Assembly: GCA_028285085.1 (NCBI GenBank)
Contig: JANQQI010000138.1
Location: 1 to 43,697, forward strand
Direction: 5' to 3'
Origin: Saprospiraceae bacterium
Lineage (GTDB): Bacteria > Bacteroidota > Bacteroidia > Chitinophagales > Saprospiraceae
Length of the DNA stretch: 43,697 nucleotides
In this document: piece by piece, positions 21,001 to 27,663 of the stretch
Numbering within the stretch: the first letter of the stretch is position 1
Layout: each line of letters starts with the position of its first letter
The notes under the pieces: model-generated
What the model saw: the letters and a program-made list of their open reading frames with translations, nothing else
The model's database searches: none
Told to the model about the DNA's origin: nothing
Position numbers and translations under genes: made by a program

Positions 21001-21386
21001 TCGAAGCCCGAACTATGGCCCATCTGTATCTGGAAAATGATAATGGCCAACTCACCATGCGGCCTTTACCACGTATGGCCCAAATAGCCCCCATCAATGC
21101 GATGGTGTTGGCGGATGTAGATGGTGATGGCCGCGAAGATGTTATCGCTGCCGGGAATAATTTGAATACCGAAGTCGAAACACCCCGCTACGATGCGGGC
21201 AAAGGTATGGTACTGCTCAATCGCCCGGAGGGCTTTGAAGTCCGTTACCACTTGCATGAAACGGGCTTGCTGTTGCGCAGAGATTTACGCCAACTCGCTA
21301 AGGTGAAACTCACCGATGGTTGGGGCATAATTGGAGCCAACAACAACGGGCTTTTGCAATTTTACAAACACAATTTGATGCATTAA
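18066..21386 (+). CDS. Exported VCBS/FG-GAP repeat protein with ASPIC/UnbV domain (CRTAC1-like)
   Basis: An 1106-residue exported protein, probably a calcium-bound beta-propeller scaffold or adhesin. A signal peptide (ILTLLGVGLLCPEIALG) is cut near GQA. I count 14 DxDxDGxxD-type loops, seven before and seven after residue 600; examples are GDLNNDGLPDLVFGG, FDKDGDLDVFVNN and VDIDGDGDLDLYVAS. Between the two blocks, about residues 515-605, lies an ASPIC/UnbV domain recognised from KWVRGYESQMEPVVHFGLG and VEVNWPDGTVSTIQG. This order resembles the CRTAC1-type proteins frequent in Bacteroidota. There is no T9SS sorting domain and no clear lipobox. It is followed after only two bases by the next gene, so it is firmly in an operon with the two cytoplasmic proteins downstream. 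Confidence 0.92.
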   Translation: MIRTVSILTLLGVGLLCPEIALGQAETLFRPVPASHSGIQHWNTVVETPELFLWHFDYFYTGSGVAVGDLNNDGLPDLVFGGNHAPNSVYINQGDLRFKSISESCGIQAKKRWTNGVNLIDINHDGWLDIYCNNGGPGSDTLVFANQLFINQGVDESGQIHFIDQAEQYGLAGHSRSVHANFFDFDKDGDLDVFVNNHSHPEILRPKRNRLLKDSIATVEQPVSSRLYRNEGNGYFVDITVKAGLLRTYFGLGSTVSDFDQDGWLDLYVSNDYDIPDYFWRNNGDGTFSEVIKKRMGHVSWFGMGCDAADLNNDGLEDILVADMTPSDHVRNKTLMAPMHPARIHRMVNEKKYIPQYMFNTLQVNMGGGYFSEAALMCGFAQTDWTWSVLMADFDLDGYKDVFFSTGFLKDIRDNDWRQSISKMVKKKDGKVTAEDIFNWQQQTHSEPTPNRIYQNLGELKFKARTQDWGLGQASFTNGAAYADLDQDGDLDLILNHLNDVAEVYENHARDKSTGANYIRFALLDQEGGATTLNAKVNIFYQDQQQVIENKWVRGYESQMEPVVHFGLGDVTQIDRVEVNWPDGTVSTIQGPEINTTHQIEKEKSGRGVKTNSDQPTPIFKSFLSGVPYHHFENQFYDFGKERLLPHRQSRQGPALATGDLNGDGLDDFYVGGARAQMGAVYLQGEYNQFYELEQAAFVGSAGYEDQGASLVDIDGDGDLDLYVASGGDGSYPENTHWMQDRLYWNDGQGNLTEDKTALPPMYSCTQSISFCDWDGDGDLDIFVGGRNIPNRYPFAPPSYLLENKGGQFVQVDSTLIPDLSKLGLVTAAEWSDIDQNGWPDLLVVGEWMPLTIFFNDGGEFTKMQLPDSEGWWYSLVKADFDGDGDEDFIAGNLGLNNKFHPSPEKPLHIYTNDFDENGSYDIVLSKYYQGQKVPVRGRQCSAEQMPNLRAKFPSYRAFAEASLEEIYSPDKLDQALHLEARTMAHLYLENDNGQLTMRPLPRMAQIAPINAMVLADVDGDGREDVIAAGNNLNTEVETPRYDAGKGMVLLNRPEGFEVRYHLHETGLLLRRDLRQLAKVKLTDGWGIIGANNNGLLQFYKHNLMH

Positions 21387-21388
21387 TC

Positions 21389-21592
21389 ATGGAAGAAAAG
21401 AAGAACATCCATATTTCTGAGCTCGTCTTGCGGACGCCCGATGGACAGCCTTATGATATTCCCGTAAGAGGAAGCTTGGGGCTCTTAGCATTGGGGGATA
21501 TCGGGGTAATGGCTTGGAGGAATAAAATCCAGCAATTGAAAAACGAGAAAATCCAGGCCGTACTGGACAAAAGAAAAAATAGCGAGAAATGA
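21389..21592 (+). CDS. Small conserved-looking protein of unknown function (67 aa)
   Basis: I do not recognise the family. The ATG at 21389 lies two bases after the stop of the VCBS gene, and the stop overlaps the next ATG (ATGA at 21589-21592), so translation of the three genes is probably coupled. The product begins MEEKKNIHISELVLRTPDGQ, continues with YDIPVRGSLGLLALGDIGVM, and ends in a charged helix (RNKIQQLKNEKIQAVLDKRK). It has no signal peptide and only a weakly hydrophobic centre, so it is probably cytoplasmic. Its position suggests a partner or adaptor of the large enzyme that follows, but this is inference. The longer frame from 21320 only extends it into the previous gene. Confidence 0.82.
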   Translation: MEEKKNIHISELVLRTPDGQPYDIPVRGSLGLLALGDIGVMAWRNKIQQLKNEKIQAVLDKRKNSEK

Positions 21593-24150
21593 ATCCACAA
21601 CCAAAAAAGCAAAAAGTCATTCTCCTGGGGTGGGATGCCGCTGACTGGAAGATTATTAATCCTTTGATGGATCAAGGCTTGATGCCCAATTTAAAAAAAC
21701 TGGTAGAAGGCGGAAGTATCGGTAAACTTAAGACGCTTGATCCTGCTTTCTCTCCGATGATTTGGACCTCAATGGCGACGGGAAAGCGACCGTATAAACA
21801 CGGTGTACTGGGATTCCAGGAAGTTCGCCCAAATCGCGACGGTATTCAGCCTATCATGGGGACTTCTCGGAAGGTGAAGGCCATCTGGAATATTCTGGGA
21901 GACAAAGGCTATAAAACGCACGTTGTGGGCTGGTGGCCGAGCCATCCGGCAGAACCGATCAATGGGATTTGTATTTCGGACATGTACCAAAAATCCAATA
22001 TGGAAGCGTTTCCTAAGGATTGGAAAATGTCAGATGCTTGTGTCTATCCCAGAGAGATGGCAGCTCACTTTAAGCAGTTGCGGGTGCATCCCCGGGAGCT
22101 CAACGAGCAGCATCTCTTACCCTTCGTACCGGAGTTAGGTAAGATCAACCAAAAACGCGGTGGAAATATCTACGGTCTGGCCCAGACCCTTAGTCATGCG
22201 GCTAGCCTGCATTCGGCCTTTACAAATATTCTGCGCACTCAGGAATGGGATTTTGCGGCCTTATATTTGGACGCTATCGATCATTTTTGTCACGGCTTTA
22301 TGAAATATCATCCGCCGCATCGACCCAATATTTCGAAGGCGGATTATGATCTTTATCACCGGGTCGTGACGGGGGCTTATCAGTTTCATGACATGATGCT
22401 GCGGCGCATCATGGACTTTGTGGACGAGCATACGACCATCTTGCTGGTCTCAGATCACGGATTTCAGCCGGATCATCTTCGCCCCAAAATTCTGCCGAAT
22501 GAGCCAGCCAGTCCGGCTTTGGAGCACAGCCCCTACGGTATTATTGCCGCCCAAGGGCCCGGCATTAAAAAAGACAGCTTGCTATACGGTGCCAGCGTAC
22601 TCGATCTCACGCCAACGATCTTGAATATCTTTGGCTTACCGACTGGCTTGGATATGGACGGTAAAATCCTTAATAATATCTTCGAAAAACCAGTGGATAT
22701 TCCGCCGATCGAAACTTGGGAAAATACGGAAGGTTTCCATCGTACGGATGAGCAGGTTGGAGAAGATGAGATGAATATCATGCTCAAACAATTGGAGGAC
22801 TTAGGCTATATTGAAAAAACGGATAGTGCAAATGTCGAGAAGTCAATTCGCAGGGTAGAACGAGAATTGGATTACAACTTGGCTTGCTCTTACATTGATG
22901 GCCGCCAACTGTTCGAAGCGATTGAAGTATTAGAAGGTTTACAAGAAAAATACCCCAACGATCGCCGCTTTTTATACAAACTCGCCACCTGTTACCAATC
23001 GGTGAATGATCTGAAAAAATGTAGAACGAGTGTAGATGCCTTACGCGCTATGGATATTTATAATTCAGGAACTTTAGATGTACTCGAAGGGTCTTTACTA
23101 TTGGGTGAAAAAAAGCCCAATGAAGCCATGGCGATGTTTAAACGTGCGGAAGAAAATGTTGATCCGAATACATCGAAAATATACTTCATGTTGGCGCGTT
23201 GCCATTTTATGGTCTCTCGTTTTGAGAATGCACTTCGTCTTTTAGAAAAAGAAAAACAAATCAACCCGGATGAGCCGATGGTCTATCAATTGATGGCCAA
23301 GTGTTATACTAAACAGCAAGAATATGCCCAGGCTGCCGAGCACGCTTTAGAAGCGATTGCGCTGGATTTTCAAAATCCCGTTTCCCATTTTGTGCTCGGG
23401 TTTAATTTATTCCATTTAGGCCGCTACGAGGAAGCCACTACCGCTCTGGAAAATGTATTGAAATTGGCCCCGGATTACAACGATGCCCGTAAGTTGTTGA
23501 TGACCATTTACCAAACGCATCTGAATAAACCGGACCAAGCTATAGCGTTACGAAAGGCCTTTGAGCAAAAAATCGAAGGCACCATTTATATCGTTTCGGG
23601 GATGCCTCGTTCCGGGACTTCTATGATGATGCAAATGCTCCATAAAGGTGGCTTGGATGTTTTTACGGATCGAAAAAGGGAGGCCGACGAAAATAATTCC
23701 AAAGGCTATTTCGAGCATGAATTAGTGAAATCTTTGCCGCGTAATAAATCCTGGTTATCCGATGCAAATCAAAAAGCCGTAAAAATCATCGCTAATTTAT
23801 TACCGCATCTTCCGGGACGATTTAAGTACAAAATTATTTTTATGGAACGTAGCGTCCCGGAGCTATTGCAATCACAAACGCGAATGCTGCAGCGTTTAGG
23901 TAAACGCACCGGAGATGAGGAGACCTATCCACTCAGCCTCGCAGATTCTTTTCAAAAAAGTATTGACCGCGCGCTGCAATGGATGACTCATAATCCCAAT
24001 GTCGAATACATCCGCATTAACTATCCCGACGTCATCGAAAATCCTTTCGAACAGGCGCTGCATATCAACGCCTTTTTAGGCAATATTCTCAAGCCGGAAT
24101 TAATGGCGACTGCAGTGGATGGTCAATTGTATCGAGAGAAGAGTCGGTAA
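21589..24150 (+). CDS. Alkaline-phosphatase-superfamily / TPR / sulfotransferase fusion protein
   Basis: An 853-residue cytoplasmic-looking protein with three parts. Residues about 8-380 are a type I phosphodiesterase/nucleotide-pyrophosphatase-like domain: metal ligand D16 (GWDAAD), a Ser at the nucleophile position (S55 in PAFSPMIWT), TGKRPYKHGV, then D228/D231/H232/H235 in LDAIDHFCHG and D289-H290 in SDHG. Residues about 430-660 are tetratricopeptide repeats. Residues 665-853 are a sulfotransferase with the PAPS phosphate loop SGMPRSGTSMMMQML and a C-terminal part typical of the family. No signal peptide is visible. All metal ligands expected for the first domain seem present, so it may be active. 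Presumably one end handles the same polymer as the other, with the repeats binding it or partners. Substrates are not determinable here. Confidence 0.92.
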   Translation: MNPQPKKQKVILLGWDAADWKIINPLMDQGLMPNLKKLVEGGSIGKLKTLDPAFSPMIWTSMATGKRPYKHGVLGFQEVRPNRDGIQPIMGTSRKVKAIWNILGDKGYKTHVVGWWPSHPAEPINGICISDMYQKSNMEAFPKDWKMSDACVYPREMAAHFKQLRVHPRELNEQHLLPFVPELGKINQKRGGNIYGLAQTLSHAASLHSAFTNILRTQEWDFAALYLDAIDHFCHGFMKYHPPHRPNISKADYDLYHRVVTGAYQFHDMMLRRIMDFVDEHTTILLVSDHGFQPDHLRPKILPNEPASPALEHSPYGIIAAQGPGIKKDSLLYGASVLDLTPTILNIFGLPTGLDMDGKILNNIFEKPVDIPPIETWENTEGFHRTDEQVGEDEMNIMLKQLEDLGYIEKTDSANVEKSIRRVERELDYNLACSYIDGRQLFEAIEVLEGLQEKYPNDRRFLYKLATCYQSVNDLKKCRTSVDALRAMDIYNSGTLDVLEGSLLLGEKKPNEAMAMFKRAEENVDPNTSKIYFMLARCHFMVSRFENALRLLEKEKQINPDEPMVYQLMAKCYTKQQEYAQAAEHALEAIALDFQNPVSHFVLGFNLFHLGRYEEATTALENVLKLAPDYNDARKLLMTIYQTHLNKPDQAIALRKAFEQKIEGTIYIVSGMPRSGTSMMMQMLHKGGLDVFTDRKREADENNSKGYFEHELVKSLPRNKSWLSDANQKAVKIIANLLPHLPGRFKYKIIFMERSVPELLQSQTRMLQRLGKRTGDEETYPLSLADSFQKSIDRALQWMTHNPNVEYIRINYPDVIENPFEQALHINAFLGNILKPELMATAVDGQLYREKSR

Positions 24151-24163
24151 GAAATAATGAAAG

Positions 24164-24213
24164 ATGCAGATTATTCTAGGAATGTATCACTTGACTAGTC
24201 TGCATGCTTTTTT
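24164..24213 (+). terminator. Terminator of the four-gene operon
   Basis: Left arm ATGCAGATTA (24164-24173) pairs with TAGTCTGCAT (24196-24205) with one wobble; the loop is long (22 bases). GC and a T-run follow. It lies 13 bases after the stop and ahead of a convergent gene. Confidence 0.7.
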
Positions 24214-24312
24214 TATCAATAATATTCTATTGAGAGAATTTATTTTTTTCGTCTAATTTGAGCCTAGCTCAGTGTTGATATACTCGGAACCTCTTTTGCC
24301 GAAATTTAAGGC

Positions 24313-25242
24313 CTACTTCGGAAGCATCGCACTTTCCCGATAATTATTATAGAGCGCGTCCCAGCCCATAACGTAAATATTGGTATTTGTACTCTTTAGG
24401 CTATCACTACTCGTATAGTAAAGCAACTGCTGATCTTCAAGAATGTCAGCATAAAGATCACTACCGGTCGTATTGATTTCTTTGATTGGCTGCGGCACCG
24501 ACCATTGTTCGTTCAATTTAAAGCTAATATAAAAATCGCCGTAGGGAGATAAACTCTGTTCCCTGCCAGAGGCTTCGAATATCAGCAGATCCCCATTATC
24601 GCTGATCTCTAAATTCCACTCCCCTTGCTCCGTATTTATGGTCGGTCCCAGGTTGATTGGCTGGACGAAACTATCCTTGTTTCTTTTGGCGACATACAAA
24701 TCTCCCTGACCGTAACCACCGGAACGGGTAGAGGCGAAATATAAATTACCGTATTGATCGGTACGCGGACTGAACTCGCTCTTTTCGGAATTGATAGGTA
24801 CACTCAATTTATTTGGTGTTCCCCATTGGTTATTGCCTTCTTTTTTTATCACCCAGATGTCCGATGAAATAGGCAGCGTATCCTTCGCTGGTCGCTTCGA
24901 AATAAAATATAGGCTTTGCCCATCCTGGCTTAGATGGGGATCACTGTCATTGTATTGGCCCGAAAAGGAGACTACCTGAGGTGTGGACCATTTGCCATTC
25001 TCCTGCTGCGAATAATAGATAGTACTTTTCATTCCACCTTTTCCCCATTCGCCGTTACTCCTCGCGAAATAAACTTCTGAGCCTGTCTTAGAAAAAGTAG
25101 TAGAATATTCTACGGCCTCGGTTGAGATATTACCCAGCTCAAAAACTTGTGATTTTTGGAGGGCGGACTCGTTTTCACAACTCGCTAAAAAGAGTAATAG
25201 GATATGACTGGCAAGTACATAAAATCTAATGGGTTGATTCAT
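24313..25242 (-). CDS. Lipoprotein with TolB-like beta-propeller repeats
   Basis: A 309-residue predicted lipoprotein. I place the start at 25242 because it begins a clean signal peptide with lipobox LASC (MNQPIRFYVLASHILLLFLA then SC). The 67-residue longer frame overlaps the upstream gene. The mature part consists of repeated beta-propeller blades of the TolB/PD40 type: SKTGSEVYFARSN, LSQDGQSLYFISKR, TDQYGNLYFASTRSGGYGQGDLY, and ISDNGDLLIFEASGREQS. Similar proteins in Bacteroidota carry PD40 repeats and often sit in the outer membrane or periplasm as binding or sensing modules. No enzymatic motif is visible. It is convergent with the sulfotransferase gene and monocistronic. Confidence 0.85.
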   Translation of the reverse strand: MNQPIRFYVLASHILLLFLASCENESALQKSQVFELGNISTEAVEYSTTFSKTGSEVYFARSNGEWGKGGMKSTIYYSQQENGKWSTPQVVSFSGQYNDSDPHLSQDGQSLYFISKRPAKDTLPISSDIWVIKKEGNNQWGTPNKLSVPINSEKSEFSPRTDQYGNLYFASTRSGGYGQGDLYVAKRNKDSFVQPINLGPTINTEQGEWNLEISDNGDLLIFEASGREQSLSPYGDFYISFKLNEQWSVPQPIKEINTTGSDLYADILEDQQLLYYTSSDSLKSTNTNIYVMGWDALYNNYRESAMLPK

Positions 25243-25310
25243 TTGTATTGAGCGTTGGGAATGGAAAAATAGGGGAACAAATTCCGAACAAGCTCTTAAT
25301 ATGCAAAGCA

Positions 25311-25347
25311 AGAGGGCAATGTGAGATAGTGCTGCACATTGCCCTCT
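25311..25347 (-). terminator. Hairpin after the cold-shock-domain gene
   Basis: A perfect 13-base stem (25311-25323 with 25335-25347) with an 11-base loop lies about 45 bases after the cold-shock gene stop on the minus strand. The T-tract is interrupted (TTGCTTTGC), so termination strength is uncertain. Confidence 0.65.
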
Positions 25348-25390
25348 GACTGCGGAGTTGATTCGGGGACAGGAGTCGTCCGTTTCTTGA

Positions 25391-25849
25391 TTACTCTTTC
25401 TCTTTCTGCTCGTCTTCTTTGTGAAGCTGCACCTTAATCGCAACTGGGCCTTTTGGCCCCGAACCTATTTCAAAAACAACTTTGTCGTTTTCTTTTATGG
25501 GATCAAGTAAATTTTCTTCGTGTACAAAGTAATCGGTCTTTGTACCTGCTTCTTGAATAAAGCCAAATCTTTTTTCCGGGTTGAAGAATTTTACATGTCC
25601 CTTTTTTAGGAATTTATCTTCATCGGAAGCAACGCTACGGGGCGTACTGATATCGATGTCCTCAGCATTTATCTCTTCTCGCTTGGATGGGTCTGGCGGT
25701 GTTGGCGTCAGATTGCCATCAGCGTCCACATACATAAACTCTTCTGACTTTACCCCGTCAAGCTTTTTCTGCTTTTTCTTTTCCGCCTTATCTTGTTTTC
25801 TCTTTCTTCTCTTCTTCTCACGCTCTTTTTTATTATAGCTATCTGCCAT
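25391..25849 (-). CDS. Cold-shock-domain protein with charged N-terminal extension
   Basis: A 152-residue nucleic-acid-binding protein. Residues about 85-142 form a cold shock domain: GHVKFFNPEKRFGFIQ contains the RNP1-like KRFGFI, DYFVHEENL contains the RNP2-like FVH, and it ends GPKGPVAIKV. The usual KGFGFI is changed to KRFGFI. The first 30 residues are almost entirely Lys/Arg/Glu (KKEREKKRRKRKQDKAEKKK), followed by a Pro/Asp-rich linker of about 50 residues. It probably binds RNA or single-stranded DNA as a chaperone; the basic tail could add non-specific RNA binding. It has a good Bacteroidota promoter 20 bases upstream and a very short leader. Confidence 0.9.
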   Translation of the reverse strand: MADSYNKKEREKKRRKRKQDKAEKKKQKKLDGVKSEEFMYVDADGNLTPTPPDPSKREEINAEDIDISTPRSVASDEDKFLKKGHVKFFNPEKRFGFIQEAGTKTDYFVHEENLLDPIKENDKVVFEIGSGPKGPVAIKVQLHKEDEQKEKE

Positions 25850-26192
25850 ATTGTTATTTTTATAATATCCATAAATATGTTACAGTCAAAGTCAAGCAAA
25901 TAGTTCGGATCTCAAGCTACTCAATTGAGTTTAAATATAACTTTCCGTTATCTAAGGTAGTTACTTTGGCTAAGAATCTCAGGGAATTGATCTCGCTAAT
26001 TGTAAGAAATCAGGTCTGTTGTTTGTAGGTGTCTGATTTTCAGTGTATTATGAAAAGTTTTCTGATGCGTACACTTCGTGCATATACAGATGAATGCGCT
26101 TTCTGGACTTGATCAATGGGATGGCTACATAAGATAGAAATATTGCTCTACGATAAGGTTTACATTTTGAAAAGTGGAAATAGGTGATGTTT
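25850..26192. other. Intergenic region
   Basis: Apart from the promoter of the cold-shock gene at its left end I see no gene, repeat or strong hairpin in this 343-base AT-rich stretch. The right part follows the stop of the membrane protein gene on the minus strand and shows no clear terminator. Confidence 0.5.
25870..25900 (-). promoter_or_regulatory. Bacteroidota-type promoter of the cold-shock-domain gene
   Basis: On the minus strand TTTG (25900-25897) is followed after 19 bases by TATTTATG (25877-25870), which matches TAnnTTTG at all but one defined position. Spacing is within the known 19-21 range. The start codon is at 25849, so the leader would be about 15 bases. Confidence 0.65.
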
Positions 26193-26876
26193 TTATTCAT
26201 CTTTTCCTGAAAGACCTTTTTTGTTTCGTTTGTAGATACCCACGCCGTAGGCGATTAATAAAGGACCGATCAATATGACAGAAATTCCGGTCAACAACAT
26301 AAGGATGACATAAGAAGAATCGTGTGGAGTTGGATTCCTGACACCTCCCATAATGTTGAAAACGACTCTGTGTAAATTCAAAAAAGTCAACACAGAAATA
26401 ATCAGGCAGATTGGCATTAAGGTTACCGTCAAAATGTTTCCAAGACTTAGCCGGGTAAACTTTTTTAGAAAATAATAGAGTAAACCCAATCGCCATGCGG
26501 CTACAATAGCAAGGAACCAAACGTTAATCGTATTAGCAGTATCGATTGAGAAAAAACGCTCTACGGGTATCGCATAAAAAATAGCTGGAAAAGAAGTTAA
26601 GCCAATGAAAGTGACGACTATGAAATAACTCCATTTTTCTACTTTGAAGGGCAACAGGATCAACCAGATCAAAGCGGCAAGCACGAAAATATAAATCACG
26701 GAGCCTAAGCCCAGATGCTGCAATAATTTCGCACCAGGATCGTCCCAATAACGTCCCATACCAACAACCCAAGTACCAATAAGACCAGCGATGAAATGTG
26801 TTTGATTAAACTGGAGTATTTCTGCTCTGTTTAATTTGAAGGTTAATAATCGGATGATAGTGTTGAAAGTGTTCAT
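26193..26876 (-). CDS. Multi-pass membrane protein of unknown function
   Basis: A 227-residue protein with about six hydrophobic helices, such as IYIFVLAALIWLILLPF, YFIVVTFIGLTSFPAIFYAI, ILTVTLMPICLIISVLTFL and VILMLLTGISVILIGPLLIA. The N-terminal 40 residues are amphipathic and may lie on the membrane. I see no catalytic motif and cannot name a family; a Yip1-like fold is one possibility. It is the third gene of a minus-strand unit, 17 bases after the TPR lipoprotein gene, so it probably works with that lipoprotein and the hydrolase upstream. Confidence 0.8.
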   Translation of the reverse strand: MNTFNTIIRLLTFKLNRAEILQFNQTHFIAGLIGTWVVGMGRYWDDPGAKLLQHLGLGSVIYIFVLAALIWLILLPFKVEKWSYFIVVTFIGLTSFPAIFYAIPVERFFSIDTANTINVWFLAIVAAWRLGLLYYFLKKFTRLSLGNILTVTLMPICLIISVLTFLNLHRVVFNIMGGVRNPTPHDSSYVILMLLTGISVILIGPLLIAYGVGIYKRNKKGLSGKDE

Positions 26877-26893
26877 CGCTTGGCGTCATTACA

Positions 26894-27652
26894 TTAATTA
26901 CAGAATTCTCTTTTCAATCTTTTTAGTTCAGCGGTATCCTTTGCTCTTCCGTATTCAGACATATCTTGCTGTAAAGCTATTGCGAGAGCTTTGCATGCTT
27001 TTTCTAAATCATTTTTTGTCTGATAAAGGAAAAAGTAATTTCTGTAAAGAAATGGATTTTGGTTATTCAGGTTTTTAGAAGCATCTAGATCAGATTTTGC
27101 TTTCAGGTATTCAGCTGTTTTGATATAAGCTAGTCCGCGATTATTGTAAGCATAAGCGTCCTTTTTATTATTGTTAATTACTTTGGTTAAGAGATCTATA
27201 GCCTCGTTAAGTCTATCGCTTACAACTAAAGCATAACCTAACGTCGTTTTTAACTGGCTATTATTTGGATTGTATTCGATCGCTTTTTGATAGGATTGGA
27301 TTTCCAAATCTATATCGCCCTCTTCTGAGGCAATCATTCCTTTTAACCAATAAATATTACAATTTATGTCCTCATTGTTTATCGCTTCCGTTTTAAGGCT
27401 TTTTTCGATATCAGATTTTGCTTCAGAAAGTTGATTTAGTTCAAAGTAGGCATAAGCTCTTCCATAGTGATTTGCACTTTTTGCAAAATCATCTAATGCA
27501 ATACCTGTTGAAAAAATATCGACGGCTTTTTGATAGTTTTCCTGATTCAATAAATTAATGCCTTTATTATAATGCCACATACCATCTTGACTACAAGAGG
27601 TCATAACGACTGAAATTATTAAAACAAATGTATGCGTAGCTTTTAATTTCAA
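26894..27652 (-). CDS. TPR-repeat lipoprotein
   Basis: A 252-residue predicted lipoprotein: a signal peptide (THTFVLIISVVM) ends in the lipobox MTSC. The mature part contains at least four TPR-type helix pairs, with characteristic text WHYNKGINLLNQENYQKAVD, YGRAYAYFELNQLSEAKSDI, QSYQKAIEYNPNNSQLKTTL and AYNNRGLAYIKTAEYLKAKS. TPR lipoproteins of this kind bind other envelope proteins. It starts 11 bases after the hydrolase stop and ends 17 bases before a membrane protein start, so it is the middle gene of a three-gene unit. Confidence 0.88.
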   Translation of the reverse strand: MKLKATHTFVLIISVVMTSCSQDGMWHYNKGINLLNQENYQKAVDIFSTGIALDDFAKSANHYGRAYAYFELNQLSEAKSDIEKSLKTEAINNEDINCNIYWLKGMIASEEGDIDLEIQSYQKAIEYNPNNSQLKTTLGYALVVSDRLNEAIDLLTKVINNNKKDAYAYNNRGLAYIKTAEYLKAKSDLDASKNLNNQNPFLYRNYFFLYQTKNDLEKACKALAIALQQDMSEYGRAKDTAELKRLKREFCN

Positions 27653-27663
27653 TACCTTCTATT

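Noticed and set aside
12396-24150. Polysaccharide utilisation locus
   Set aside because: No SusC, SusD, glycoside hydrolase or sulfatase-type exported enzyme is present.
25243-25443. 67-residue N-terminal extension of the PD40 lipoprotein
   Set aside because: It would overlap the cold-shock gene and displace the lipobox signal peptide from the N-terminus.
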